From a virus: a stretch of 22,921 nucleotides of DNA. This document shows, one piece after another, positions 4,940-12,040 of the stretch (positions are counted from its first letter, which is position 1; every line of letters begins with the position of its first letter). A program made the translations under genes and the position numbers. The stretch lies in the IMG/VR virus record IMGVR_UViG_3300042691_025708, positions 1 to 22,921 of that record. One strand, written 5' to 3'. Under the pieces are notes generated by a model that saw only the letters and a program-made list of their open reading frames with translations, was not told the DNA's origin and did not search any database.

Positions 4940-5264
4940 GAATAGCTCCGATGGCTGAGATAGCTTGGGGAATACCGGGAAATATGGCGCCTGACAGCGC
5001 AAGGGCAAGCAGGGCAAAGCCGAGGGCAAGCAAGGTCTGAGCAGGCGTAGAGAGCCCACGCACCGCCCCAAGTACCGACGACAGGCGCCCGGCTTCGAGC
5101 GCGGCGACACGTGCGGTGAGCGCGGCATGGTCGGCGCGGATCTGCTCAACCTCGTCTCCGGCCTTCTTCGCGGCGCGCTTGGCGTCGGCGGAAGCCCGGC
5201 CGGAGCGCGCGACAAGCTCGGCAAGGCGCTCCAAATCGTCAGGGGGCGGGGTGGTAGGGGGCAT
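4890..5264 (-). CDS. Holin-like membrane protein with coiled coil, 124 aa
   Basis: The ATG at 5264 overlaps the endolysin stop (TGATG). Residues about 9-57 form an amphipathic, charged coiled coil (DDLERLAELVARSGRAS; EQIRADHAALTARVAALEAG). A single hydrophobic helix follows at about 75-95 (AQTLLALGFALLALALSGAI), then a Pro/Ala-rich tail. This layout and the place directly after the endolysin fit holin or XhlA-like holin-associated proteins, which let the endolysin reach the wall. The long open frame up to 5321 is an artefact of overlap with the endolysin gene. No sequence motif is decisive, so the role rests on topology and context. Confidence 0.6.
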   Translation of the reverse strand: MPPTTPPPDDLERLAELVARSGRASADAKRAAKKAGDEVEQIRADHAALTARVAALEAGRLSSVLGAVRGLSTPAQTLLALGFALLALALSGAIFPGIPQAISAIGAIHGQPNPAPAVAEPTAP

Positions 5265-5980
5265 CAGACCGCCGCCCTCAGCCCGTCCGGCCCACGGATC
5301 GCGGACTCGGCCGAGGCCCACGCGATCAGCCCATCGGCAAGCACCGCGCCGATCCGGTCGAGGCCGTCAAGCGTCCACAGCGCGGCGTGGGCGGGAGAGT
5401 CGATGAACCCGGGCTCAAAGATGACGCCACAGATGCCGGGAATCGGGTAGGTATCGCGGATGCAGACATGGCCGCGCGTCCACCATGACCAGTCCTCTGT
5501 GCCGTCGGGCTTTCGGGTCGGCTTGCGCCCGGCTTGGCGCGCGCGCTCCACGTCAGCGTAGAGCGGGTCGGTGCGCGTCTTGGTGATCTCGGGCAGGATG
5601 GCGATGCCCTTGGTGGACCGGAACGCGCCCATCAGCAAGTTTACCGCCTCGTTCCCGCGCTTTGACTCCGCGAGCGCACGAGCAAGCGCATAGGTGCCGC
5701 CGCCTGCGTTGACGTGGCATTGGACATATATCCCGCGTGTAACGCCGCGTTCTTTGGCATACTTGGCGATGCGCTCGCACCTGTCGCCGTATTTGCCACC
5801 GTCGATCCATTCGACCATGATTCCGGCTGCTTGAAGCAGGCGCATCGCGCGGTGGCCGTAGACGGAGGCGAGGTCGTATTCTACAAGGTCGCGGTTGGTG
5901 GGGTGTGTGGCGCCCGGATCGAAGACGCCGGCCCGTGTGGAGCTGTCACCATGTCCGGGACCGAGGTAGACGCAGATCAT
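5264..5980 (-). CDS. Endolysin, N-acetylmuramoyl-L-alanine amidase (Amidase_3)
   Basis: Zinc amidase that cuts the bond between MurNAc and L-alanine in peptidoglycan. The 238-aa product shows the family signatures in order: LGPGHG (zinc His10), LVEYDLA (zinc Glu34), VQCHVNAGGG (zinc His89) and VIFEPGFIDSPAH (catalytic Glu189). It consists of the catalytic domain alone, with no wall-binding repeats and no signal peptide, so it should depend on a holin; this form is usual for phages of Gram-negative hosts. I chose the ATG at 5980: GGAGG lies four nt upstream and it overlaps the esterase stop (ATGA). The frame extending to 6349 reads through the esterase and is a shadow. Confidence 0.9.
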   Translation of the reverse strand: MICVYLGPGHGDSSTRAGVFDPGATHPTNRDLVEYDLASVYGHRAMRLLQAAGIMVEWIDGGKYGDRCERIAKYAKERGVTRGIYVQCHVNAGGGTYALARALAESKRGNEAVNLLMGAFRSTKGIAILPEITKTRTDPLYADVERARQAGRKPTRKPDGTEDWSWWTRGHVCIRDTYPIPGICGVIFEPGFIDSPAHAALWTLDGLDRIGAVLADGLIAWASAESAIRGPDGLRAAV

Positions 5981-6774
5981 GGGGCCTCCAATGCCGCAAG
6001 GATAGCACCGCACACCCCCGACGTCACGCAGTCCGCGCTCAGGAGATACCGGTGCGTCAGGTCGGCGCGTGGGATCGTCAGCCCCTCGGCCCAAACCGCA
6101 GCCGACCAGCTTGTAGGGTCGGTCCACCCGACGCCGCCCATGATCGTGGGATCGGCTTGGCTTGTCAGGATCGTAGCGGGGTGCTCTGCCTGAAGCTCGA
6201 CTGCGTAGAGGCTCGTCAGCACCGAGCCCCACAGCGTCAGCGCGCCGGTGATCTGGGCCTCGGCCGCGTAGCCGACAGGCACGTAGCAGCCGTCGGCGAC
6301 CAGCGCCGCGCCCGGCCAGAGGTCGGCACCGGCGTAGACACCGAAGCACCCGGCCGAGCTGCCCGCCAGTACCACCCGGTCACCAGCGGGGATCGCGAGG
6401 TCGGCAGCGATGGCCTCAAGCTGCCGACGCCCCTGGAAATACCACGCGCCCGCAGAGGTCGCGGCCGGTGCGTCGAGGTCGCCGCTGTAGAGGTCGCTGG
6501 AGCAGTAGTGCGCCACCACCACGTTGACGCCGCTCAGGTCGAGGCTGAACAAACCGGTCGAGACCGGCAGCGGCAGCGTCGCGCCGTCGGCGTAGGGCGG
6601 TGTTGTGCCAGGGGCGCGGTCGCGGCAGAAGGCGCGCTGATCGTCGCAGTGCCCCCCGCCGGGGAGGTAGATCAGCCACCGATCCGAGCCCGGCGACTCG
6701 GCGAGGTAGTAGGCCGCTGGTGTGCCGTCGTTGCACAGTGCGCCGAGCTTGAGTAGGGTTGCGATTATGGCCAT
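5977..6774 (-). CDS. Notum/pectin acetylesterase-like serine hydrolase
   Basis: This 265-aa alpha/beta hydrolase matches the pectin acetylesterase (PAE)/Notum family by several motifs in order: an N-terminal CNDGTPAAYYL, WLIYLPGGGHC (family GGGWC) at about 33-43, the hallmark HYCSSDLYSGD at 89-99, and the nucleophile motif LAGSSAGCFG with Ser140. Asp208 (SQADPT) and His241 (LTHRY) are candidates to complete the triad. Known members remove O-acetyl groups from pectin or the palmitoleoyl group from Wnt. No signal peptide is present. It lies between small tail protein and endolysin, overlapping the first by 10 nt and the second by ATGA. It may be a tail-borne deacetylase of host surface glycan or a helper of lysis that removes peptidoglycan O-acetylation; context cannot decide. 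Confidence 0.85.
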   Translation of the reverse strand: MAIIATLLKLGALCNDGTPAAYYLAESPGSDRWLIYLPGGGHCDDQRAFCRDRAPGTTPPYADGATLPLPVSTGLFSLDLSGVNVVVAHYCSSDLYSGDLDAPAATSAGAWYFQGRRQLEAIAADLAIPAGDRVVLAGSSAGCFGVYAGADLWPGAALVADGCYVPVGYAAEAQITGALTLWGSVLTSLYAVELQAEHPATILTSQADPTIMGGVGWTDPTSWSAAVWAEGLTIPRADLTHRYLLSADCVTSGVCGAILAALEAP

Positions 6775-7178
6775 GTGATAAACACGTCCAATCGCGTGAT
6801 GTTGCCGCTTGATGCGAGGTTTGGCGCACAGTACAGGCAGCCGTTGGCGTCGGTGCGGAACAGGATGCCACTGTCCAACTTGGCGCCTGACACAACCGGC
6901 GCTTTGTTGTAAGTCGTGGCTGAACCTGCTTTGTCAATCTCTGTGGTCGTGTCGGCGGTTGTGTCGTTGTTGTAAAACGCAACCTGATTATTGACCGAAG
7001 AGGTCATGTCATACCGACGCATCACGAGAGTCTTGCTTGCGGGCAGGCCCGAGAGCTTGATCCAGCCGGATGTGGTCTCCGCGTAGACAGCATCAAGGGT
7101 GAAGCTGTACGTGACCCGCAGGTTGGACAAGTCCATCTGTTCGGTTGCAGTCAGGGTTTTGGTTACGGTGATAGCCAC
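6765..7178 (-). CDS. Small beta-rich tail-tip protein, 137 aa
   Basis: The GTG start at 7178 directly follows the TAA of the hub gene, with GGGAGA about six nt upstream. The sequence is beta-rich and Thr/Ser-rich (TVTKTLTATEQMDLSNLRVT; GWIKLSGLPASKTLVMRRYD), as in small tail or fibre proteins, and ends NITRLDVFITWP. No membrane segment or catalytic motif is visible. Its position after the hub suggests a tail-tip or adhesin accessory. Because it overlaps the esterase start, it may be the structural partner that holds the esterase on the virion, which is inference. Confidence 0.62.
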   Translation of the reverse strand: MAITVTKTLTATEQMDLSNLRVTYSFTLDAVYAETTSGWIKLSGLPASKTLVMRRYDMTSSVNNQVAFYNNDTTADTTTEIDKAGSATTYNKAPVVSGAKLDSGILFRTDANGCLYCAPNLASSGNITRLDVFITWP

Positions 7179-8735
7179 TTAGATTCTCCCATCCCGCACA
7201 GGAGAGCGCGGGAAAAGCTTGATTCGGCAGGTCGGCGGATCGGTCGATAGCCCGACCTGTGAGACGTAGCCGTACCGACTCGTCAGCCCGTAGTCCGGGT
7301 CGGTGAGCCGCACGATTTGACCCGCGCGCAGCTCGGGACAGGCGCCGGGGTCATAGTAATAGTCGAGGTACGAGGCAGGTAACGCCCGCCGGTTGGCGAT
7401 AGAGACGAGCGCCCGCCGCGCTGTCGCGTCGTCCCATGTGCAGGACCAATTCAGCGTTGGTGCGACCGACACCCCATACACCTCTTTAGACCAGAAGCAA
7501 AGGGCGTTATTTGTGTCGTCTACCGTGACAGTCTTCATGTACCGCTGATAGAAGTGGTCATAGAAGTAGTTGAGGATAAACCGATTATACGGCGTTGTCC
7601 CCTCTATCTTCAGCCCGCCGACAGTCCCAAGCAGGTGCGTCGGCGCGGTCAGATCCACCTCGGGACGGAGGTTATCCAAGTCAATGTAGGCAAACCATAG
7701 GCCGTCATTGGACTGCATTTTGACGAGCGGGAGATAAGGAAGCAAGCGCTCTTCGATGATATCAAGTGCGTTCGTCTCCTCATCGACGTAGACACCACCG
7801 CGCCACCCGCGCAGCCTATCCAACGCAGGGCGCATCCTGACCCAATCCACCGCCGCGCCGGAGCGGACAAGCAGCCAATGGAGCGCGTCCGCGAGGTCTT
7901 GCACAGGGCGATCACCTTCGACGGCGCGAACCCCACCGGCTACAGCGTCGAAGGTGAACGCCAATGCAGATCCGCTAAAGTAGTCGTGCAAACCTACAGT
8001 ATCCTGAAGCACGCACACCGGTTCTCCCGCGTCGGTCACGGTGTTGACCGGGGTATCGTGCGCCGGAGCGAGCGCGGCCCCATCGCCGTAGACAATGACA
8101 ACGGTTGTCGTGTCGTGGAAATGGTGACCGGCCAACACAAGCTCATCGGCTGAACCGGAAGAGCCCACCTTGTAGCCGGGGATTCGGTAGCATGGACCGA
8201 TAATCAGCGGGAACTGCTGACCCTCCAACGAGGTCGGCATAATCCGGGTGTCGTACTCGGCCTCGATGTCGCGTTCAGCATCCCCAACAGAGTCAGAGTT
8301 GGCGTTGATCGGGATGGATTCGATGGTAAAGCTAAGCGGCTCGTTCGCCCGCCCAAGCTCCGCAAGCTGCACCCGACCCGTCAGCAGGATCCGCCGCGCG
8401 GTGTAGTCCTCGTCGGGCCACCACAACGCCACCTCTGCCGTCGAGGCCGAGAAGAGGTATCCCTGAAGCTCCAAGACCGCCGGGTCAATATGGGGCGGCA
8501 TCGTCGCCGATACCCGCACCTGTGCCGCCGATCCGATGGCGTCGGTCGCGAGGTAGTCTACCTCCTCGGCGAAGTCCTCGATCTGCGCGCCGCCGAAGTA
8601 ACTGAGCGGCCCGTCGCCGGTCGCGTAGGGGACAGAGGCCTCCTCGGTCGCCACCCGGACCGTCGTACCCGGCAGCCGGATCGTCACGAGGTAGACGCCG
8701 ACGCGCCCGCGCTCGATCTGCGCGCGGCGGCTCAT
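7179..8735 (-). CDS. Tail hub / baseplate-like minor tail protein, 518 aa
   Basis: The ATG at 8735 overlaps the stop of the large tail protein (ATGA). The sequence is beta-rich throughout with regions typical of siphovirus tail hub proteins: an N-terminal half with VYLVTIRLPGTTVRVATE and ARRILLTGRVQLAELGRA, and a C-terminal part with NRFILNYFYDHFYQRYMKTV and ACPELRAGQIVRLTDPDYGL. The last resembles the part of central tail proteins that describes orientation and binding of the tip. The position after tape measure and distal tail protein supports this. I cannot name the family exactly. It probably forms the central hub through which the tape measure and DNA exit. Confidence 0.62.
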   Translation of the reverse strand: MSRRAQIERGRVGVYLVTIRLPGTTVRVATEEASVPYATGDGPLSYFGGAQIEDFAEEVDYLATDAIGSAAQVRVSATMPPHIDPAVLELQGYLFSASTAEVALWWPDEDYTARRILLTGRVQLAELGRANEPLSFTIESIPINANSDSVGDAERDIEAEYDTRIMPTSLEGQQFPLIIGPCYRIPGYKVGSSGSADELVLAGHHFHDTTTVVIVYGDGAALAPAHDTPVNTVTDAGEPVCVLQDTVGLHDYFSGSALAFTFDAVAGGVRAVEGDRPVQDLADALHWLLVRSGAAVDWVRMRPALDRLRGWRGGVYVDEETNALDIIEERLLPYLPLVKMQSNDGLWFAYIDLDNLRPEVDLTAPTHLLGTVGGLKIEGTTPYNRFILNYFYDHFYQRYMKTVTVDDTNNALCFWSKEVYGVSVAPTLNWSCTWDDATARRALVSIANRRALPASYLDYYYDPGACPELRAGQIVRLTDPDYGLTSRYGYVSQVGLSTDPPTCRIKLFPRSPVRDGRI

Positions 8736-11695
8736 ACGAACTCCGTCAGCGTGAGCTGCGCAACGCGCGAGAAGTCATCGAAGCCCTCGCCCGTGACATT
8801 CTCCAGCCCGAACGCACCATCTATCGTGACGAGCCGGAGCGCTTGGGGTACGCCGGTATCGGGCCAGAAACAGACCGGCTCCCGTCCCACGTCAAGCGCC
8901 TGCATGAACGCCGACAACTGCGCGGGGTATCCGTCAAAGTTCCGGTCCATCGGGTCCCATGCGATGCGCCGCGACCACTTCGTGGGGCCGCGCTGCCGGA
9001 TGGACGTATAACCTGCGTCGGATGCGCTCTTTGACAGCATCGGCACAAGTTCGGTCACGAATTGGCTTGCGTAAGGGACCGTCATCGTGTGGCGCGTGCC
9101 GACGTAGAAAGTGCCGGTCTCCCATGCATTTTCCTGGCTATCTGCCTGAATCGATGCGCCCTCGATGACGAGCCGTAGATACTCCGCGCCTGTCGCCACC
9201 GGGATAAACGCCGCCATCCGGTCGCCGTACACCTTGACCGCCGCGCCGGTATGCGCGCTTAGGTCCGCCGCGACGAAGATCCGGCCCGCGCTGTTGTCGG
9301 TGATCTCATAAGCTTGGGCACCCGCGACGAGCAGATACCACTTGCGCCCCATGACGGACCGATATCCGCCCGGCGCAAAGGGGAACCCGTCTACCTCGAT
9401 AAAGCCCTTCCCCCCTGCGCTCGCGACACCCGACCACACCACCGCCGACATCGAAGCCGAGCCGGCCGGGGTAGCCCACGAGTCAGAGCTATTCCATTCG
9501 ACCCGCGCGTTGGGGTAGTTGGTGCCGACCAATGCGAAGGCATCGAAGTAGAACAGGCGCGAGTTTCCGTAGAACACGGCGTTCTGGTTACTATTATCGT
9601 CAGCCTTCCACCGTGACGAGGGCCGCGCGTTCGCCCACACCAACGCGGCCCGGTGCTGATACGTCGTTGTCAGGGTGTAGGTATCGCCGGCCGCGCCCAC
9701 GCCACCATAGGCACCAACGTAGACGTCAGACTTGACGAAGACCGGCTTGGAAAGCGAGATAGCCCGGCCCGTCAGGTCGGTCGGGTTAGTGAACCCGGCC
9801 GAAAGCCCGTTGTCATCTTCGTAGATCGCCACAAGCTGAATCGTCCAATCGACCGCGCCTGCATCCGTGCCGCCGAAGCGCACGAAATCACCGGTCGAAC
9901 CGGCAAGCTCAGCGATGGCTTGGTTGCTGATGATGGGCGTCCAGAACGTGTCACCGGCCGCACGAGCCGACGCTGACGCAAGCCCACCTCCGGCAGACGG
10001 ATAGTCATGGTGGAACGCGACGAGTAGCTCAAAGTTACTCGTCGTGTCAAGGCTGACAGTCGCAAGTGTCCCGCTATTGTCGAGCGCCCGGATCTGCGTT
10101 GTGCTGAACCGGAACTCCACAAACTGCCGGTTTGTCCCGTCATCTATGCTGATGACGAGGATAGAGCGCCGGTCCGCGACCGACCCATCCGACGACACCT
10201 TGCCGATAAAGAGCAGATGCCGTGATTCACCGGTAGCAGGCGAGAAAGCAGCGGTATTCGAGGTGTAGTAGCTGTTGACCGCGCCCGTGCCGATGATCCG
10301 CGTCCCGTTGATCGTCGTCGAAACGGTCGCGCCCGCGCCTACATCGGTCTTGGTGTACCCAAGGTTATCGGGCAAATCATAGCCGGTCAGGCTGCTTTCC
10401 ATGAAGGCGTATGACCCGTTGTTATTCCGGGTCAAGCTGTCATATCCGCCGAACCATAGCTCTTGTGTGCTGTCGTCGTCAGCAACGGTCGTCACATCGG
10501 TCACGCCCAACAGAACCAAGCTCGACTCAAAGCGCCCAAGCGACAGGCTCTTATAGCCGATATTCGAGGTATTCCCGTCAATCCACACGGTCTGATAGGC
10601 CGTCGATGTCCCGCCCACCGCCACAAAGCTCATGCCCCCATCGTGAGACGCCCGCGCGTCAATGGTGCGGCACGGGCTGTGCGTGACACCACAGAAGACA
10701 TAGATCGACCCGTCATCGTGCGTCACCGCCCCAAAAGCCGGGCTTGCTGCCACCGCGTTGAGCGCCGTGTCGGTGTAGTCGCCGAGCGCGCCGCCCGCAG
10801 GCAGGGTGTAGGCGTAGATGCTCCCATCTGCTGAAGTCGAGGCGAAGAGCACAACCCCATCACCGGCCGGTGTGGTCGCGAGCGCATGACCGCGCAGGGC
10901 AGAATCAGACCCGGTGCCGCTGAAGGTTTGTCCGCCGTCAAAGCTCCACATCACGTATAGCGTCGCCGAGGTCGCATCCGACGCGCCGGACACGAGGCAG
11001 ACCGCATCACCCGCCACCTCGGCCGAAAGTGCCGGGCCGCGTGTAGCTCGGGTGTCTTTGCTCCACAGGGACCACGTTGCGCCGTTGTCGGTCGAAGTGT
11101 AGGCGTAGACCTTGCTCAAATAGTCAACGTAGGCAATCAGCCGCCCACTCTTGAGAATCACCCAAGCCGGCCGGCGGTTGACCGCTACATCCGAGCTTGC
11201 GGCCCGGATATTGACCTCGGTCCATGTCGCCGTGGTCCGGCTTGCCTTGTAGCGAAAGACCGGGGTTTGCGTCCCACCACTGTTGTGCTTCAGTGCGACG
11301 TAGCCAATCGACCCGTTGGGGAGCCTGCGGACCGGGCAGACCTGCGGATAGTCGTCGGTCGCGTCAGCCATGGCCGAGGTGCGGCAGTAGGTGACAAAGG
11401 GCACGTCCGTATATCCGCGCCATTGGGAGCTTGAATCAGTGGTATTCTTCCACCGCATCGTACACCCGACCAGATCCGACGAAGGCGCAGCCGAGCCCAC
11501 CGCTACGCCGCCGGTCTGAAGCGCGATGTCGAGGCTCACCGCCGCCGATGGTACGCCGGAGGAGGAGAGTAGCAGGGTTCCGGCGTTGGATGTGGATGCT
11601 TCAGCGACCCCGACGGTGAGCCCGTTCTCATCCGAAGCTGAGAGAACTCGGCTTACAGATGCAAGGTGGGTTTGCCGTAAGAAAGCGCCGGGCAT
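8732..11695 (-). CDS. Large tail protein with sialidase-type Asp-box propeller, 987 aa
   Basis: The ATG at 11695 has GAGGA six nt upstream; a TTG two codons earlier is less likely. Three Asp-box motifs (SxDxGxxW/F) occur at about residues 201-208 (STDNGATW), 251-258 (SFDGGQTF) and 350-357 (SHDGGMSF), the signature of sialidase/BNR beta-propellers. A lectin/LamG-like stretch follows (FVEFRFSTTQIRALDNSGTL, roughly 500-620). The final 200 residues (GGYRSVMGRKWYLLVAGAQA; WSRRIAWDPMDRNFDGYPAQ) look like a distal-tail or baseplate domain. So a tail-anchored C-terminus seems fused to a carbohydrate-facing N-terminus. Asp boxes alone do not prove enzymatic activity; it could be a receptor-binding adhesin or a glycan depolymerase. 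Confidence 0.72.
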   Translation of the reverse strand: MPGAFLRQTHLASVSRVLSASDENGLTVGVAEASTSNAGTLLLSSSGVPSAAVSLDIALQTGGVAVGSAAPSSDLVGCTMRWKNTTDSSSQWRGYTDVPFVTYCRTSAMADATDDYPQVCPVRRLPNGSIGYVALKHNSGGTQTPVFRYKASRTTATWTEVNIRAASSDVAVNRRPAWVILKSGRLIAYVDYLSKVYAYTSTDNGATWSLWSKDTRATRGPALSAEVAGDAVCLVSGASDATSATLYVMWSFDGGQTFSGTGSDSALRGHALATTPAGDGVVLFASTSADGSIYAYTLPAGGALGDYTDTALNAVAASPAFGAVTHDDGSIYVFCGVTHSPCRTIDARASHDGGMSFVAVGGTSTAYQTVWIDGNTSNIGYKSLSLGRFESSLVLLGVTDVTTVADDDSTQELWFGGYDSLTRNNNGSYAFMESSLTGYDLPDNLGYTKTDVGAGATVSTTINGTRIIGTGAVNSYYTSNTAAFSPATGESRHLLFIGKVSSDGSVADRRSILVISIDDGTNRQFVEFRFSTTQIRALDNSGTLATVSLDTTSNFELLVAFHHDYPSAGGGLASASARAAGDTFWTPIISNQAIAELAGSTGDFVRFGGTDAGAVDWTIQLVAIYEDDNGLSAGFTNPTDLTGRAISLSKPVFVKSDVYVGAYGGVGAAGDTYTLTTTYQHRAALVWANARPSSRWKADDNSNQNAVFYGNSRLFYFDAFALVGTNYPNARVEWNSSDSWATPAGSASMSAVVWSGVASAGGKGFIEVDGFPFAPGGYRSVMGRKWYLLVAGAQAYEITDNSAGRIFVAADLSAHTGAAVKVYGDRMAAFIPVATGAEYLRLVIEGASIQADSQENAWETGTFYVGTRHTMTVPYASQFVTELVPMLSKSASDAGYTSIRQRGPTKWSRRIAWDPMDRNFDGYPAQLSAFMQALDVGREPVCFWPDTGVPQALRLVTIDGAFGLENVTGEGFDDFSRVAQLTLTEFV

Positions 11696-11700
11696 ATACA
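11672..11700 (+). promoter_or_regulatory. Candidate promoter for the antisense lipoprotein gene
   Basis: TTGCCG (672-677 within the 11-kb block, i.e. 11672-11677) and TATACA (11695-11700) are 17 nt apart, each matching 4 of 6 consensus bases; TACAAT at 11697-11702 matches 5 of 6 but at 19-nt spacing. The element lies within the 5' end of the oppositely oriented tail gene and would give a leader of about 10 nt. Confidence 0.42.
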
Positions 11701-11717
11701 ATCCTCAGAAGGTCAAG

Positions 11718-12038
11718 ATGCTTTACTATATCCTACTCGCCTGTAATAGCGCTACACCCCAAGATACCGCGCAGCCGATAGAGCGGCGTAGCGAGCCGAC
11801 TATTTCCTATACCCGAACCGAGGTCATCTGCGAAGGTGGCTACTTCGCATGGACCCCGCCGACGGAGCCCATCGTTTCGCTGTCCATGGTCGCGACTCGG
11901 TACGAGCCGACCGGGGAAGCGTCGGTATGGGACCGCACCGAATGGCTGCAAGGTGCGCGGCTCGACCTCCCTTCCTCGCCTATCCTGTGCATGGACGACG
12001 AAGAGGCATGGATCGTCGTAGGGGTGTGGTCGGAGTGA
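11718..12038 (+). CDS. Moron-type short lipoprotein, 106 aa, antisense to the late operon
   Basis: This is the only + strand gene inside the late operon. The ATG at 11718 has AAGG five nt upstream. The product begins MLYYILLACNSATPQ: a very short signal with lipobox LLAC, so Cys9 would be lipidated. The mature part is acidic and beta-like (VICEGGYFAWTPPTEPIVSL; EASVWDRTEWLQGARLDL) with two more cysteines (38 and 91) that could form a disulfide. The frame is open upstream to 11526 but that runs through the divergent tail gene. It ends 2 nt from the tape-measure stop. Phage lipoproteins such as T5 Llp block superinfection; that role here is inferred from orientation and signal, not homology. 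Confidence 0.66.
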   Translation: MLYYILLACNSATPQDTAQPIERRSEPTISYTRTEVICEGGYFAWTPPTEPIVSLSMVATRYEPTGEASVWDRTEWLQGARLDLPSSPILCMDDEEAWIVVGVWSE

Positions 12039-12040
12039 CG

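Noticed and set aside
5905-6756. + strand open frame of 283 codons
   Set aside because: Mirror of the esterase gene; the - strand frame has clear family motifs.
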